Source: Candidatus Woesearchaeota archaeon
Lineage (GTDB): Archaea > Nanobdellota > Nanobdellia > Woesearchaeales > UBA12501
Reading direction: 5' to 3'
Assembly (NCBI GenBank): GCA_016177315.1
Contig: JACOVN010000027.1
Span: forward strand, 1 to 6,065
Length of the DNA stretch: 6,065 nt
The notes under the pieces were generated by a model. That model did no database searches. It saw only the letters and a list, made by a program, of their open reading frames with translations, and was not told where the DNA came from. Of the stretch, positions 1-5,893 are shown in pieces; positions within the stretch are counted from its first letter, which is position 1; every line of letters begins with the position of its first letter. Made by a program: the position numbers and the translations under genes.

Positions 1-1082
1 AATAAACCAAGCAGGAAAGGTTGCTGATCGAAGTAGTGGTACATCCCTTTGCCTTCTTGATAACAGTGTTTCAATAAAAATTCCATTGCTTGGATTGCTT
101 TCTGTTTATATGCTTCTTTCTTCAACATCCCTGCAGCTTTCAAGAAAGCAACAATCATCATACTGCAAGTATTGGTATAAATCGTTTTATCAATAAAAGG
201 TTTTTTCCCTTTCTTTCGCTGCTCCAAATGCAATTCATAATATTCCTCATCCGCATCTTGGCTGCCATAGAAAGCATCATTGGAGAGATTTGCTAGAACA
301 TACTGGATAGTTTTCTCAGCAATTTTCTTATATTGTTCTTTTCCTGTTACCTCGAATCCCATGGTATATGCTTGAATCAAGCCAGCATTCACATCCAGCA
401 TCTTCTCGTAATGGGGTTCGTTCCAGTCTCTGGTTACAGAATACCGAAAAAAGCCTCCTTCTTCTTCATCAAAAATGCCCTGCATCCCATCCAAAGTTTT
501 TGTTGCAATAGTGAGTAAAAGTTCATCGCGAGTTTCTTGATAGCGTTCCAGACAAAATACAATGGCTTCTGGAGCAGGGAATTTTGGTTGCATGCCAAAG
601 CCTCCATAAGCATCATCGAAATGGATCTTCAGCATATCGGCAATATTTTTGATTATCGCTGCAGCCTTTTCCTCATTCAGGATTTCTGGAATAAGTGCTG
701 GCCTTTCGCTATGCTGTTGCATAGTTTGTTTTTGCAGCTCTGCATACTTCGATTGGATGTCCTGCAAGACAGAGAGGAAATGCTCTGGAAAGACATAGGT
801 TGTTCCAGTAATAATACTTCCATCGGGAGCAAGGAAAGCCGTTGTGGGAAATCCGCCAAAGTTATACCGTTCTCTTATATCCGGTCTTTTGTCAATGTCT
901 ACTTTAATGGGAACAAAATGCTGATTGATGTACGCATAGATTTCCTTTCTCTCATAATTATCCCTATCCATCCGATGGCACCAGTGACACCAGACTGCAG
1001 AGAGGTCAAGGAGGATGGGTTTGTTTTCCTTCCTAGCTTTCTCAAAGCTTTTCTTTTCCCATAGAAGCCATTGCGCTGGCAT
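1..1082 (-). CDS. DUF255 / YyaL-type thioredoxin-fold protein, C-terminus cut by window edge
   Basis: The frame is open for 360 codons from ATG at 1082 to the left window edge, so the C-terminus is missing. Residues about 8-125 resemble the thioredoxin-like DUF255 domain: a CxxC motif WCHWC at 31-35 and a cis-proline loop FGGFPT at 75-80. From about residue 140 it continues into the alpha-helical barrel typical of YyaL/spermatogenesis-associated protein 20 homologues, with GGFGMQPKFP near 160-169, GGFFRYSV near 209-216, PHYEKMLD near 223-230 and a SQDADEE block further on. Family members are about 500-700 residues; their exact reaction is unsettled, and a redox role through CxxC is inferred. 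The usual N-terminal segment (the SPYLLQHAxNPVDW type) is largely absent. The start is firm: an in-frame stop lies a few codons upstream, GGGAG (1088-1092) precedes the ATG, and only one base separates it from the DUF2203 stop codon, which implies translational coupling. Confidence 0.9.
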   Translation of the reverse strand, partial: MPAQWLLWEKKSFEKARKENKPILLDLSAVWCHWCHRMDRDNYERKEIYAYINQHFVPIKVDIDKRPDIRERYNFGGFPTTAFLAPDGSIITGTTYVFPEHFLSVLQDIQSKYAELQKQTMQQHSERPALIPEILNEEKAAAIIKNIADMLKIHFDDAYGGFGMQPKFPAPEAIVFCLERYQETRDELLLTIATKTLDGMQGIFDEEEGGFFRYSVTRDWNEPHYEKMLDVNAGLIQAYTMGFEVTGKEQYKKIAEKTIQYVLANLSNDAFYGSQDADEEYYELHLEQRKKGKKPFIDKTIYTNTCSMMIVAFLKAAGMLKKEAYKQKAIQAMEFLLKHCYQEGKGMYHYFDQQPFLLGL

Positions 1083-1083
1083 G

Positions 1084-1488
1084 TTATCTCCCAGTTTGCT
1101 TTACGAGGAGAGAAATCGGCTTTCTCCCTACAAAACCAGAATCCAATTCATGCCAATGGGTGATTCTTTCTTCCCCAATCTGCCAGCAGAGGAAAATTTC
1201 TCTGCCTTGATAGAGCGAATAGAAATCAATCAACCCCTGCTCCAAATCCTTTAGCAAAGCTCCCATTTTCTCCAATTGCTGAATTTCCTTGTAGAACTTA
1301 TAGCTGAGCAAATGGAACTGCTTGTTCAGCTCTATATCCTTCTGCACGGTCTCGGCATCATCCTCATGGATGATCTCTATTTCCTCAAGAATTTCCAGGG
1401 CTTTCTGCAGCTTCATGATTTTCTGCAATTGCTGTCCAACGTTCGGCAGCAATGCTTGGGCTAGTTCCAGGGTGAAGTAGCGCTTCAT
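1084..1488 (-). CDS. DUF2203 family protein
   Basis: A 134-residue protein matching the DUF2203 family over its full length. It opens with RYFTLELAQALLP (3-15), has a long Gln/Glu/Lys-rich helical middle (about 18-75) likely to form a coiled coil or helical hairpin, and ends with the family signature: LKDLEQGLIDF (79-89), GREIFLCWQIGE (95-106) and WHELDSGFVGRKP (112-124). The biochemical function of the family is not known to me; the conserved His/Glu/Asp in WHELDSGF could bind a ligand or metal, but that is speculation. The ATG at 1488 is preceded by GGTG about 5 bases upstream. It follows the BtuF-like gene by 25 bases, with two consecutive TAA stops in between, and ends one base before the DUF255 start, so it is an internal member of the operon. 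Confidence 0.88.
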   Translation of the reverse strand: MKRYFTLELAQALLPNVGQQLQKIMKLQKALEILEEIEIIHEDDAETVQKDIELNKQFHLLSYKFYKEIQQLEKMGALLKDLEQGLIDFYSLYQGREIFLCWQIGEERITHWHELDSGFVGRKPISLLVKQTGR

Positions 1489-1513
1489 AGCAACACCATA
1501 CGTTCATTGTTTA

Positions 1514-2314
1514 TTAACCTTTTCCCTTTGGATGGATAGTTTTTACCAACAGCCTTAATCCCTTCACCAATCTCGGTCCTGGCCTGTTCAACAAACTATC
1601 GTCAAAAACATTGATATGTCCTTCCTTGACAGCCCTTAAATCCTTCCACGGCTCTTCCCTTCCCAAGAAAAATTTTCCTAAATCCACTCTTGTACCAAAT
1701 CCACACCAGGAGATAATGATGAAATCAGGATCAAATCCCTGCACTTCAGCAAAAGAAACTTCTCTGCTGATGATGCCGGAAGGAATCATGCTCTCTCCTT
1801 TTGCTAAGGCAACAATGTCCGGCACCCAATTGCCAGAAACGGTTGGAGGCTTGTGCCACTCCTCTACATATACTCTTGGTTTTTTAGAAGTATGCATAGA
1901 ATCAGAAATTTCCTGCATCTGCTGCTGCATCTGTTCCACAAGCTGTTCTGCCTCTGCCTTTTTGCCAGTAATATCCCCGATATACAGAATACTGCCATAC
2001 ACTTGCTTTAAATTCTTTGGATCGGTATGAATAATCTGCATCCCCTTTGCTTCCAATCTTTCCACAATCTTGTCCTGCACAAAGGTTGAAGTGAAGAGCA
2101 GTTCTGGCTTGTGCTGCTCAAGTAACGCATCATTAATATCCAACCAACCCCCTATTTTCGGCTTCTGCTTTGCCGCAGGAGGATAATCGCAGAATCTTGT
2201 TACTGCAACAACCTGTTGTCCTAAACCCAAGGCATAGAGAATTTCTGTATTGGAAGGTGCTAAAGAAATGATTCGCCGTGGAACAGCCTGAAGCTCATTC
2301 CTGCTGATTGCCAT
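1514..2314 (-). CDS. BtuF-like cobalamin/metal-chelate binding protein without signal peptide
   Basis: A 266-residue protein of the periplasmic-binding-protein fold of BtuF/FecB/TroA type. The family opening RRIISLAPSNTEILYALGLG is at 13-32, followed by VVAVTRFCDYPP (35-46), GGWLDIN (55-61) and PELLFTSTFVQ (70-80). A long helix about 115-140 should link the two lobes. The second lobe carries EEWHKPPTVSGNWVPDIVALAKG (151-173) and DPDFIIISWCGFG (195-207). The N-terminus is only about 12 polar residues before the first strand, with no hydrophobic signal peptide or lipobox, so the product looks cytoplasmic. No BtuC or BtuD gene is in the window. Known relatives bind B12 or iron chelates for ABC uptake; the signal-less branch is often only labelled cobalamin-binding, so the ligand is uncertain. 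The start codon lies inside the ferredoxin gene (20-base overlap), with only a weak AAGG upstream, which suggests coupling. Confidence 0.87.
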   Translation of the reverse strand: MAISRNELQAVPRRIISLAPSNTEILYALGLGQQVVAVTRFCDYPPAAKQKPKIGGWLDINDALLEQHKPELLFTSTFVQDKIVERLEAKGMQIIHTDPKNLKQVYGSILYIGDITGKKAEAEQLVEQMQQQMQEISDSMHTSKKPRVYVEEWHKPPTVSGNWVPDIVALAKGESMIPSGIISREVSFAEVQGFDPDFIIISWCGFGTRVDLGKFFLGREEPWKDLRAVKEGHINVFDDSLLNRPGPRLVKGLRLLVKTIHPKGKG

Positions 2315-2591
2315 TGGCCTTCTGCTCTTCCTCTTTTTTCTTCGCCAACTCCATCAATTTAATCTTAATAACATTCACAGGGCAAACATCTTCAGATTCT
2401 TTTGCCAAGACAATGTCCTCGTCGCTCTCGATTATCCTCTCGAATTTTTTTGTCTCTGGATTCAGCTTTCCGTCCAGGAGGACTGCCTTATTTTCCACAT
2501 CCATCTCAAAAAATTTTGGGGCCACTGCAGCGCAAGCCGCTGCGCCAATGCATCCCTCCCTATCGTACTCTATTTTGTGCTTCTTACCCAT
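2295..2591 (-). CDS. Small ferredoxin with three cluster cysteines
   Basis: A 98-residue ferredoxin starting MGKKHKIEYDREG. The N-terminal binding loop is CIGAAACAAVAP (14-25) and the distal ligand is in VCPVNVI (69-75). Compared with CxxCxxC...CP ferredoxins, Cys14, Cys20 and Cys70 are kept, but the second ligand position is Ala17 and the fourth Cys of the motif is Ala24. Single-cluster ferredoxins with this pattern commonly carry a [3Fe-4S] cluster, so this is probably a one-electron carrier of that type in the cytoplasm. The C-terminus (about 79-98) is a charged Lys/Glu/Gln tail. The frame is open further upstream (to 2747), but that extension is hydrophobic, antisense-like and lies inside the YjbQ gene. 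ATG at 2591 is preferred because the ferredoxin fold begins there, GTGAT lies just upstream, and it overlaps the YjbQ stop by only 8 bases. Confidence 0.88.
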   Translation of the reverse strand: MGKKHKIEYDREGCIGAAACAAVAPKFFEMDVENKAVLLDGKLNPETKKFERIIESDEDIVLAKESEDVCPVNVIKIKLMELAKKKEEEQKANGNQQE

Positions 2592-3534
2592 GGTAATCAC
2601 GTTGCATGGGTAGGATACAGGATTGTACGGTTCGACAAGGAGATTTATGTGGCCGACTGGGATTAACCGGTCCATCAAAATCAAAATAAACAACTCGAAG
2701 GGCATTAAGAAGAAGCTCATTTCCGACAACGGGGATGAGCAGATCATTCGGTAACCGCATACTTTTCATATGGCTTCTGGCATTGGGAGGCTCTCCTTCA
2801 GGACACTTTGGATCTGTTTGCTGGCGCAACTTGATATCATCATGTGCGTATGCTCCTTTTGGAACAGCTGCATGAAGGTATGCTGCAATCAATGCTACTT
2901 CACTCCACACGCATGTGTGTAGTGCAGTGGTGGTGTGCTTATCTTGGAGCACCAAAGTCCCTTCCTCCACCCCACTCTCCTTGACAATGCTATAAAGATG
3001 TTCGGTCAAATCTTTTACACAAGTTCCTGTCGTATCTGGTTTGTCGGTTTCAAATTGGAGCTCATGGAAATGACCTACACCAGGAAAGCGTTGGTACTGG
3101 AGTAAAGGACCGAGCATGCTCTCGATCGCTGCTGTGCTCCATTCTCCATTCACCGCTACCAAAACGCTCTGGTAGGTGCCAAGAGTCATGGTACCTTTGC
3201 TAACAAGAAGGTTCACTTCCTGGGGAGTTCGACGGAATGTTGGTACGGTAAAGCCGCCAAGGCAATAGGGGCTTCCAAGCAGAGGCTCCAATCCAGTTGC
3301 CTGTGGTGCTCGCTGTTCCTGGCATTGCGCAAAATGCTCTGGGATGTCTTTCTTCATTAACAAGGGCTCATCTTCATTGACAAAGAGAAAAGGCATGATA
3401 GCATCCGATCTTTCTGTCGTGGGAACAGAAACGCGCAGATGGCCTTCCCTCATGCCTTCTGCTTGGATTCTGCTCTGTATCCGTGGAGTGATATTGTAAA
3501 ATTGGAATGGTTTGCCCTCGTGGTTTACCTGCAT
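2584..3534 (-). CDS. Tandem YjbQ (UPF0047) domain protein
   Basis: A 316-residue protein, about twice the usual YjbQ length of about 130-140. The C-terminal copy (about 157-293) carries KHTTTAL (199-205), YAHDD (229-233), NARSHMKSM (251-259), IPVVGNELLL (267-276) and FDFDGP (284-289), which match the family's HTT, HxD, SHxK and DGP motifs. The N-terminal copy (about 10-135) keeps the fold signature VNEDEPLL (52-59) and LGTYQSVLVAVNG (118-130), but the HTT and HxHxK positions are replaced (VPTTERSDA; PYCLGGFTVP). The second copy in turn has NALR where the family has GTWQ. Some YjbQ proteins have thiamine-phosphate synthase activity; whether this one does is inferred only from homology. The start at 3534 has a strong GGTGA (3539-3543) and an in-frame stop not far upstream. 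It lies 45 bases after pepA, and its last 8 bases overlap the ferredoxin start. A Cys/Pro-containing tail (290-316) extends past the usual end of the domain. Confidence 0.85.
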   Translation of the reverse strand: MQVNHEGKPFQFYNITPRIQSRIQAEGMREGHLRVSVPTTERSDAIMPFLFVNEDEPLLMKKDIPEHFAQCQEQRAPQATGLEPLLGSPYCLGGFTVPTFRRTPQEVNLLVSKGTMTLGTYQSVLVAVNGEWSTAAIESMLGPLLQYQRFPGVGHFHELQFETDKPDTTGTCVKDLTEHLYSIVKESGVEEGTLVLQDKHTTTALHTCVWSEVALIAAYLHAAVPKGAYAHDDIKLRQQTDPKCPEGEPPNARSHMKSMRLPNDLLIPVVGNELLLNALRVVYFDFDGPVNPSRPHKSPCRTVQSCILPMQRDYHG

Positions 3535-3538
3535 TCTC

Positions 3539-3543
3539 TCACC
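3539..3543 (-). promoter_or_regulatory. Ribosome binding site of the tandem YjbQ gene
   Basis: Minus-strand GGTGA, 4 bases before ATG at 3534, within the 45-base pepA-yjbQ spacer, which is the longest gap between confident genes in the array. It allows independent initiation here. Confidence 0.6.
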
Positions 3544-3579
3544 GGAACAAGAAGCTCTTTATTAAGTTTTTTCTTTAGT

Positions 3580-5103
3580 TCAGTGATGTTGCTGCCCATT
3601 GCAGAGATCCCGGAAAAATTGAATCAATAATCGTGTTCCTGCTCCAGTAGCGCCCTTCTGGCAGTAGGCCAGGTCTCGCTTCGTATAGACCGTTCCTCCA
3701 ATATCAATATGGGCCCATTTAATGCTGCTGGTGAATTCCTTCAAAAAGGCGGCTGCTGTGGAGGCACCAGCATCAAGTCCATCGTCTCCTCCTAGATTTC
3801 TAATATCAGCATTATCTGCCTTGATTAATTCCGTATGCTCTTCATCCAACGGCAATTGCCATGCCTTTTCTCCAGCTTTTTCTCCAGCGTTGAGGAGGCC
3901 TTGAATCAATGCTTGGTCTGTTCCAAAGACTCCAGAGGTGCTATATCCCAGAGCGACAATGCATGCACCCGTGAGAGAGGCGATATCAATCATGGCTTCT
4001 GGTTTCAATTTCGAAGCATAGTAGAGGGCATCGGCGAGCAGTAATCTTCCTTCTGCATCTGTGTTGAGAATTTCAACAGTCTTTCCAGAAGCAGATTTGA
4101 GAATATCTCCTGGTTTGACTGCGTTGCCATCGGGCATATTCTCTGCACACGGCAAAATGCCAATGAGATTAACAGGCAGTTTCAGCTTTGCAATGCCAAC
4201 CATTGCTCCCACAATAGCTGCAGCACCCCCTTTATCATCCTTCATCTCTGCCAGCCATTTGCCTGGCTTCAGATTCAAGCCACCGGAATCATAGGTTACT
4301 CCTTTTCCAATTAAAGCATAGAAGGGATACTTCTTGCCAGGCTTGTACTCCAGGATGACCATCTTGGGTTCCTGGACAGAGCCTTGCCCCACTGCCATGA
4401 CGAGATTCATCTTCTCCTTCTTCAGCTGCACCTTTCCTAGGATCTTGCATTTGATCTTGCTGTTTCTGCAGGCAATCCGTGCCTCATTCGCAAAATTCGT
4501 TGGCGTCATGATGTTGGCTGGCTTGTTGATCATATCCCGAACAACATTTACCGCACTGCCAATGACATTGCCGACCGCAATGCCCTGCTTGACTTGCTCT
4601 ACTTCCAGCTCATGGATGGGGAAAATCGACATGCTCTTGATCTCCTTCTTCTTCCCGTTTTTCTTGGTCTTGAACTGGTCGAAGGCGTAGGAGCCCATGA
4701 CGAGGCCTTCCGCCAACGCCTGCGTGGCTTCCTCGACCTGGATATTTTTCAGTCCGTAACCGAAGGAGAGTAAGCAAAAATCCTGGATATTGTGGCTTTT
4801 AGCCTGCTGAAAAGTCTTCCCCCCAAATTTCCGAATTTTCTCTGCTGTAAATTTGTTATTATCTCCCAAACCAGCGAGGAGGATTCGCTCTGCAATGATT
4901 TTCTTGCCCGTAAAGATAAGGGTAAATTTGTCCTCATCGCCAACGGTTTCGTCTTCCTTCACAATATCAGAGAGGAGATTGTTCAGTTTCCTGTCCATCC
5001 GCTTGAAGATTTCCTCGCTGCTCTCAAAACCTTTGAAAATTGGAATGATAAGAAGATCAGTTTTGACTTTTTCGATGTTGCCTTGCTTGATCTCTACGTG
5101 CAT
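3580..5103 (-). CDS. pepA: M17 leucyl aminopeptidase (cytosol aminopeptidase)
   Basis: A 507-residue protein, a normal length for M17 peptidases, which remove N-terminal residues (often Leu) from peptides in the cytoplasm as a hexamer with two divalent metals. An N-terminal macrodomain-like region (about 1-160) precedes the catalytic domain. The metal and catalytic residues line up: Lys267, Asp272 and Lys279 in IGKGVTYDSGGLNLKPG; Asp290 in EMKDDKGGAAA; and Asp349, Glu351 and Arg353 in the hallmark NTDAEGRLLLADAL (347-360). Further family blocks are DMINKPAN (190-197), LPCAENMPDGNAVKPGD (317-333), IDIASLTGA (372-380) and WAHIDIGGT (463-471). A basic insert, KTKKNGKKKEIK (145-156), lies between the domains. 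The ATG at 5103 is preceded by a run of seven G followed by TGTGCG, which supplies GGTG as a ribosome site. It lies 12 bases after the DUF1858 stop codon. All catalytic residues are present, so activity is expected. Confidence 0.95.
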   Translation of the reverse strand: MHVEIKQGNIEKVKTDLLIIPIFKGFESSEEIFKRMDRKLNNLLSDIVKEDETVGDEDKFTLIFTGKKIIAERILLAGLGDNNKFTAEKIRKFGGKTFQQAKSHNIQDFCLLSFGYGLKNIQVEEATQALAEGLVMGSYAFDQFKTKKNGKKKEIKSMSIFPIHELEVEQVKQGIAVGNVIGSAVNVVRDMINKPANIMTPTNFANEARIACRNSKIKCKILGKVQLKKEKMNLVMAVGQGSVQEPKMVILEYKPGKKYPFYALIGKGVTYDSGGLNLKPGKWLAEMKDDKGGAAAIVGAMVGIAKLKLPVNLIGILPCAENMPDGNAVKPGDILKSASGKTVEILNTDAEGRLLLADALYYASKLKPEAMIDIASLTGACIVALGYSTSGVFGTDQALIQGLLNAGEKAGEKAWQLPLDEEHTELIKADNADIRNLGGDDGLDAGASTAAAFLKEFTSSIKWAHIDIGGTVYTKRDLAYCQKGATGAGTRLLIQFFRDLCNGQQHH

Positions 5104-5115
5104 CGCACACCCCCC

Positions 5116-5358
5116 CTATTCTTCTACAATCTCGTTTAAGGCTTCCAACAACTGTTGCATCTGCTCCTTGTCCATGCCATGTCCCAACATGCCCTGCTCA
5201 ATAGTTTCAAAGGATGAAGCAGAACAACCAACACAATGCAAACCCTGCTGCTGCATCATCATGGCAAGCTTCATGGCTTTCTTGGGAAAGGATGCAAAAA
5301 TTTCCTCTGCAGTCATGTCTTTGGTAATTTTTTGTATCTTTGCTTCACTTTCTGCCAT
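5116..5358 (-). CDS. DUF1858 / hybrid-cluster-protein-associated redox disulfide protein
   Basis: An 80-residue protein matching the small DUF1858 redox-disulfide family. Its motifs are ITKDMTAEEIFASFP (11-25), then GLHCVGCSASSFETIEQG (39-56) with the paired cysteines Cys42 and Cys45, and GHGMDKEQMQQLLEALNEIV (59-78). In other organisms the family occurs next to or fused with hybrid cluster proteins and Fe-S proteins; CxxC redox cycling or cluster contact is a reasonable but unproven role. The frame stays open upstream to an ATG at 5424, but the start at 5358 is chosen because GGAGG (5364-5368) sits at ideal distance, the family begins here, and the alternative N-terminus (Arg/Lys-rich) is the shadow of the 55-codon gene. 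The start overlaps that gene's end by 14 bases, and the stop is 12 bases before pepA, so it is translationally linked on both sides. Confidence 0.88.
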   Translation of the reverse strand: MAESEAKIQKITKDMTAEEIFASFPKKAMKLAMMMQQQGLHCVGCSASSFETIEQGMLGHGMDKEQMQQLLEALNEIVEE

Positions 5359-5512
5359 GCGGTCCTCCACACGTGCATCGGTGCTCCTGCAGCGTTGTCT
5401 TTCTGCAGCCTTCTTCATAGCCATTCAAGATATCGATTATTTCCTCAAAGGGGTCTTTCTGTTCTGCAACATTCTGCTGAGAAGCAGCGTTTTCCTGATT
5501 TGCTGTTTCCAT
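5345..5512 (-). CDS. 55-residue Cys-containing hypothetical protein
   Basis: I do not recognise this family. From ATG at 5512 the product has an acidic, Gln/Asn-rich start (1-20), a short helical piece PFEEIIDILNGYEEG (21-35) and a basic, Cys-containing tail with Cys36, Cys46 and Cys48 (the last two as RCTCGG), giving a C-x9-C-x-C pattern that could hold a metal or disulfide. It fits exactly between IscA (17 bases upstream) and DUF1858 (14-base overlap), which is the main argument that it is a real gene; without it a 170-base gap would break an otherwise tight operon. The ribosome site is weak (GGAAAG just upstream, or a more distant GGGGG). The frame is open back to an ATG at 5557, but that would overlap the conserved CGCG tail of IscA. 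A Cys-tail partner in Fe-S or thiol chemistry is an inference from context only. Confidence 0.6.
   Translation of the reverse strand: METANQENAASQQNVAEQKDPFEEIIDILNGYEEGCRKTTLQEHRCTCGGPHGRK
5364..5368 (-). promoter_or_regulatory. Ribosome binding site deciding the DUF1858 start
   Basis: Minus-strand GGAGG, 5 bases before ATG at 5358 and located inside the last codons of the 55-codon upstream gene. It selects the 80-residue product over the longer 102-residue reading. Confidence 0.7.
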
Positions 5513-5529
5513 GCTTTCCGAGTAACCCC

Positions 5530-5850
5530 CTATCCAAAGGATTTTCCACAACCACAACTATGCTGGGCATTTGGGTTGTCGATTTTGAAGCCTGAGCCCT
5601 GCAAGGAATCGACAAAATCAATTTTGACACCCTGCAAGAACTCCATCACATCCTTGTCGATGAAGATTTTCAAGCCGTCCTTTTCCATAACCATATCCTC
5701 TTTTGTTGGCCTTTGCTCGAAAGACAGGTCATAGGTAAATCCAGAGCAGCCTCCTGGCAGCACATTCAGCCGTAAGCCAAATCCGGGCTTGCCTTCCTTC
5801 TGCATGAGATCCTTAAACTTTACCACAGCTGCATTGGTGACTTCCAGCAT
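5530..5850 (-). CDS. IscA/HesB-type iron-sulfur cluster assembly protein
   Basis: A 106-residue A-type Fe-S carrier. It carries all three conserved cysteines: Cys35 in LPGGCSGFTYDL (31-42) and Cys99 and Cys101 in HSCGCGKSF (97-105). Other family blocks are FIDKDVMEFLQGVKIDFVDS (63-82) and GSGFKIDNPNA (86-96). Such proteins bind Fe or a [2Fe-2S]/[4Fe-4S] cluster between subunits and pass it to target apoproteins. The C-terminus is family-typical and complete. The frame extends upstream to an ATG at 5928, but the start at 5850 is preferred: the family begins with a strand like MLEVTNAAV, and a strong GGGAGGG (5856-5862) lies 5 bases upstream. It is the first confidently identified gene of the array; the DUF1858 protein and the ferredoxin downstream are plausible redox or cluster partners. 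IscA, ErpA and SufA cannot be told apart from sequence alone. Confidence 0.93.
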   Translation of the reverse strand: MLEVTNAAVVKFKDLMQKEGKPGFGLRLNVLPGGCSGFTYDLSFEQRPTKEDMVMEKDGLKIFIDKDVMEFLQGVKIDFVDSLQGSGFKIDNPNAQHSCGCGKSFG

Positions 5851-5855
5851 GATTT

Positions 5856-5862
5856 CCCTCCC
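5856..5862 (-). promoter_or_regulatory. Ribosome binding site deciding the IscA start
   Basis: Read on the minus strand this is GGGAGGG, 5 bases before ATG at 5850. The competing upstream ATG codons (5928 and 5916) have no comparable site, so this motif argues that the 26-residue upstream extension is not translated as part of IscA. Confidence 0.7.
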
Positions 5863-5893
5863 AACGTTGAAATTTTTGAAATACGTTTTCAAA

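Noticed and set aside
434..616. Minus-strand 60-codon frame inside the DUF255 gene
   Set aside because: Off-frame reading of the DUF255 coding sequence.
537..1064. Plus-strand open frame of 175 codons
   Set aside because: Antisense to the DUF255 gene, which carries family motifs throughout; no recognisable domain and no good ribosome site.
1611..2030. Plus-strand open frame of 139 codons
   Set aside because: Shadow of the BtuF-like gene; composition is Ser/Cys/Pro-rich with no family resemblance.
2592..2747. N-terminal extension of the ferredoxin to 150 residues
   Set aside because: The added part is hydrophobic, unlike ferredoxins, and is the off-frame reading of the conserved YjbQ C-terminus; GTGAT precedes the internal ATG at 2591.
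5359..5424. Longer DUF1858 reading with a basic N-terminus
   Set aside because: Overlaps most of the Cys tail of the 55-residue gene in another frame, and a strong GGAGG marks the internal start.
4853..5734. Plus-strand open frame of 293 codons
   Set aside because: It lies antisense to the pepA start, DUF1858, the Cys protein and IscA, all of which have clear motifs or context. Its product is Ser/Ile/Leu/Cys-rich without domains, as expected for a shadow frame.
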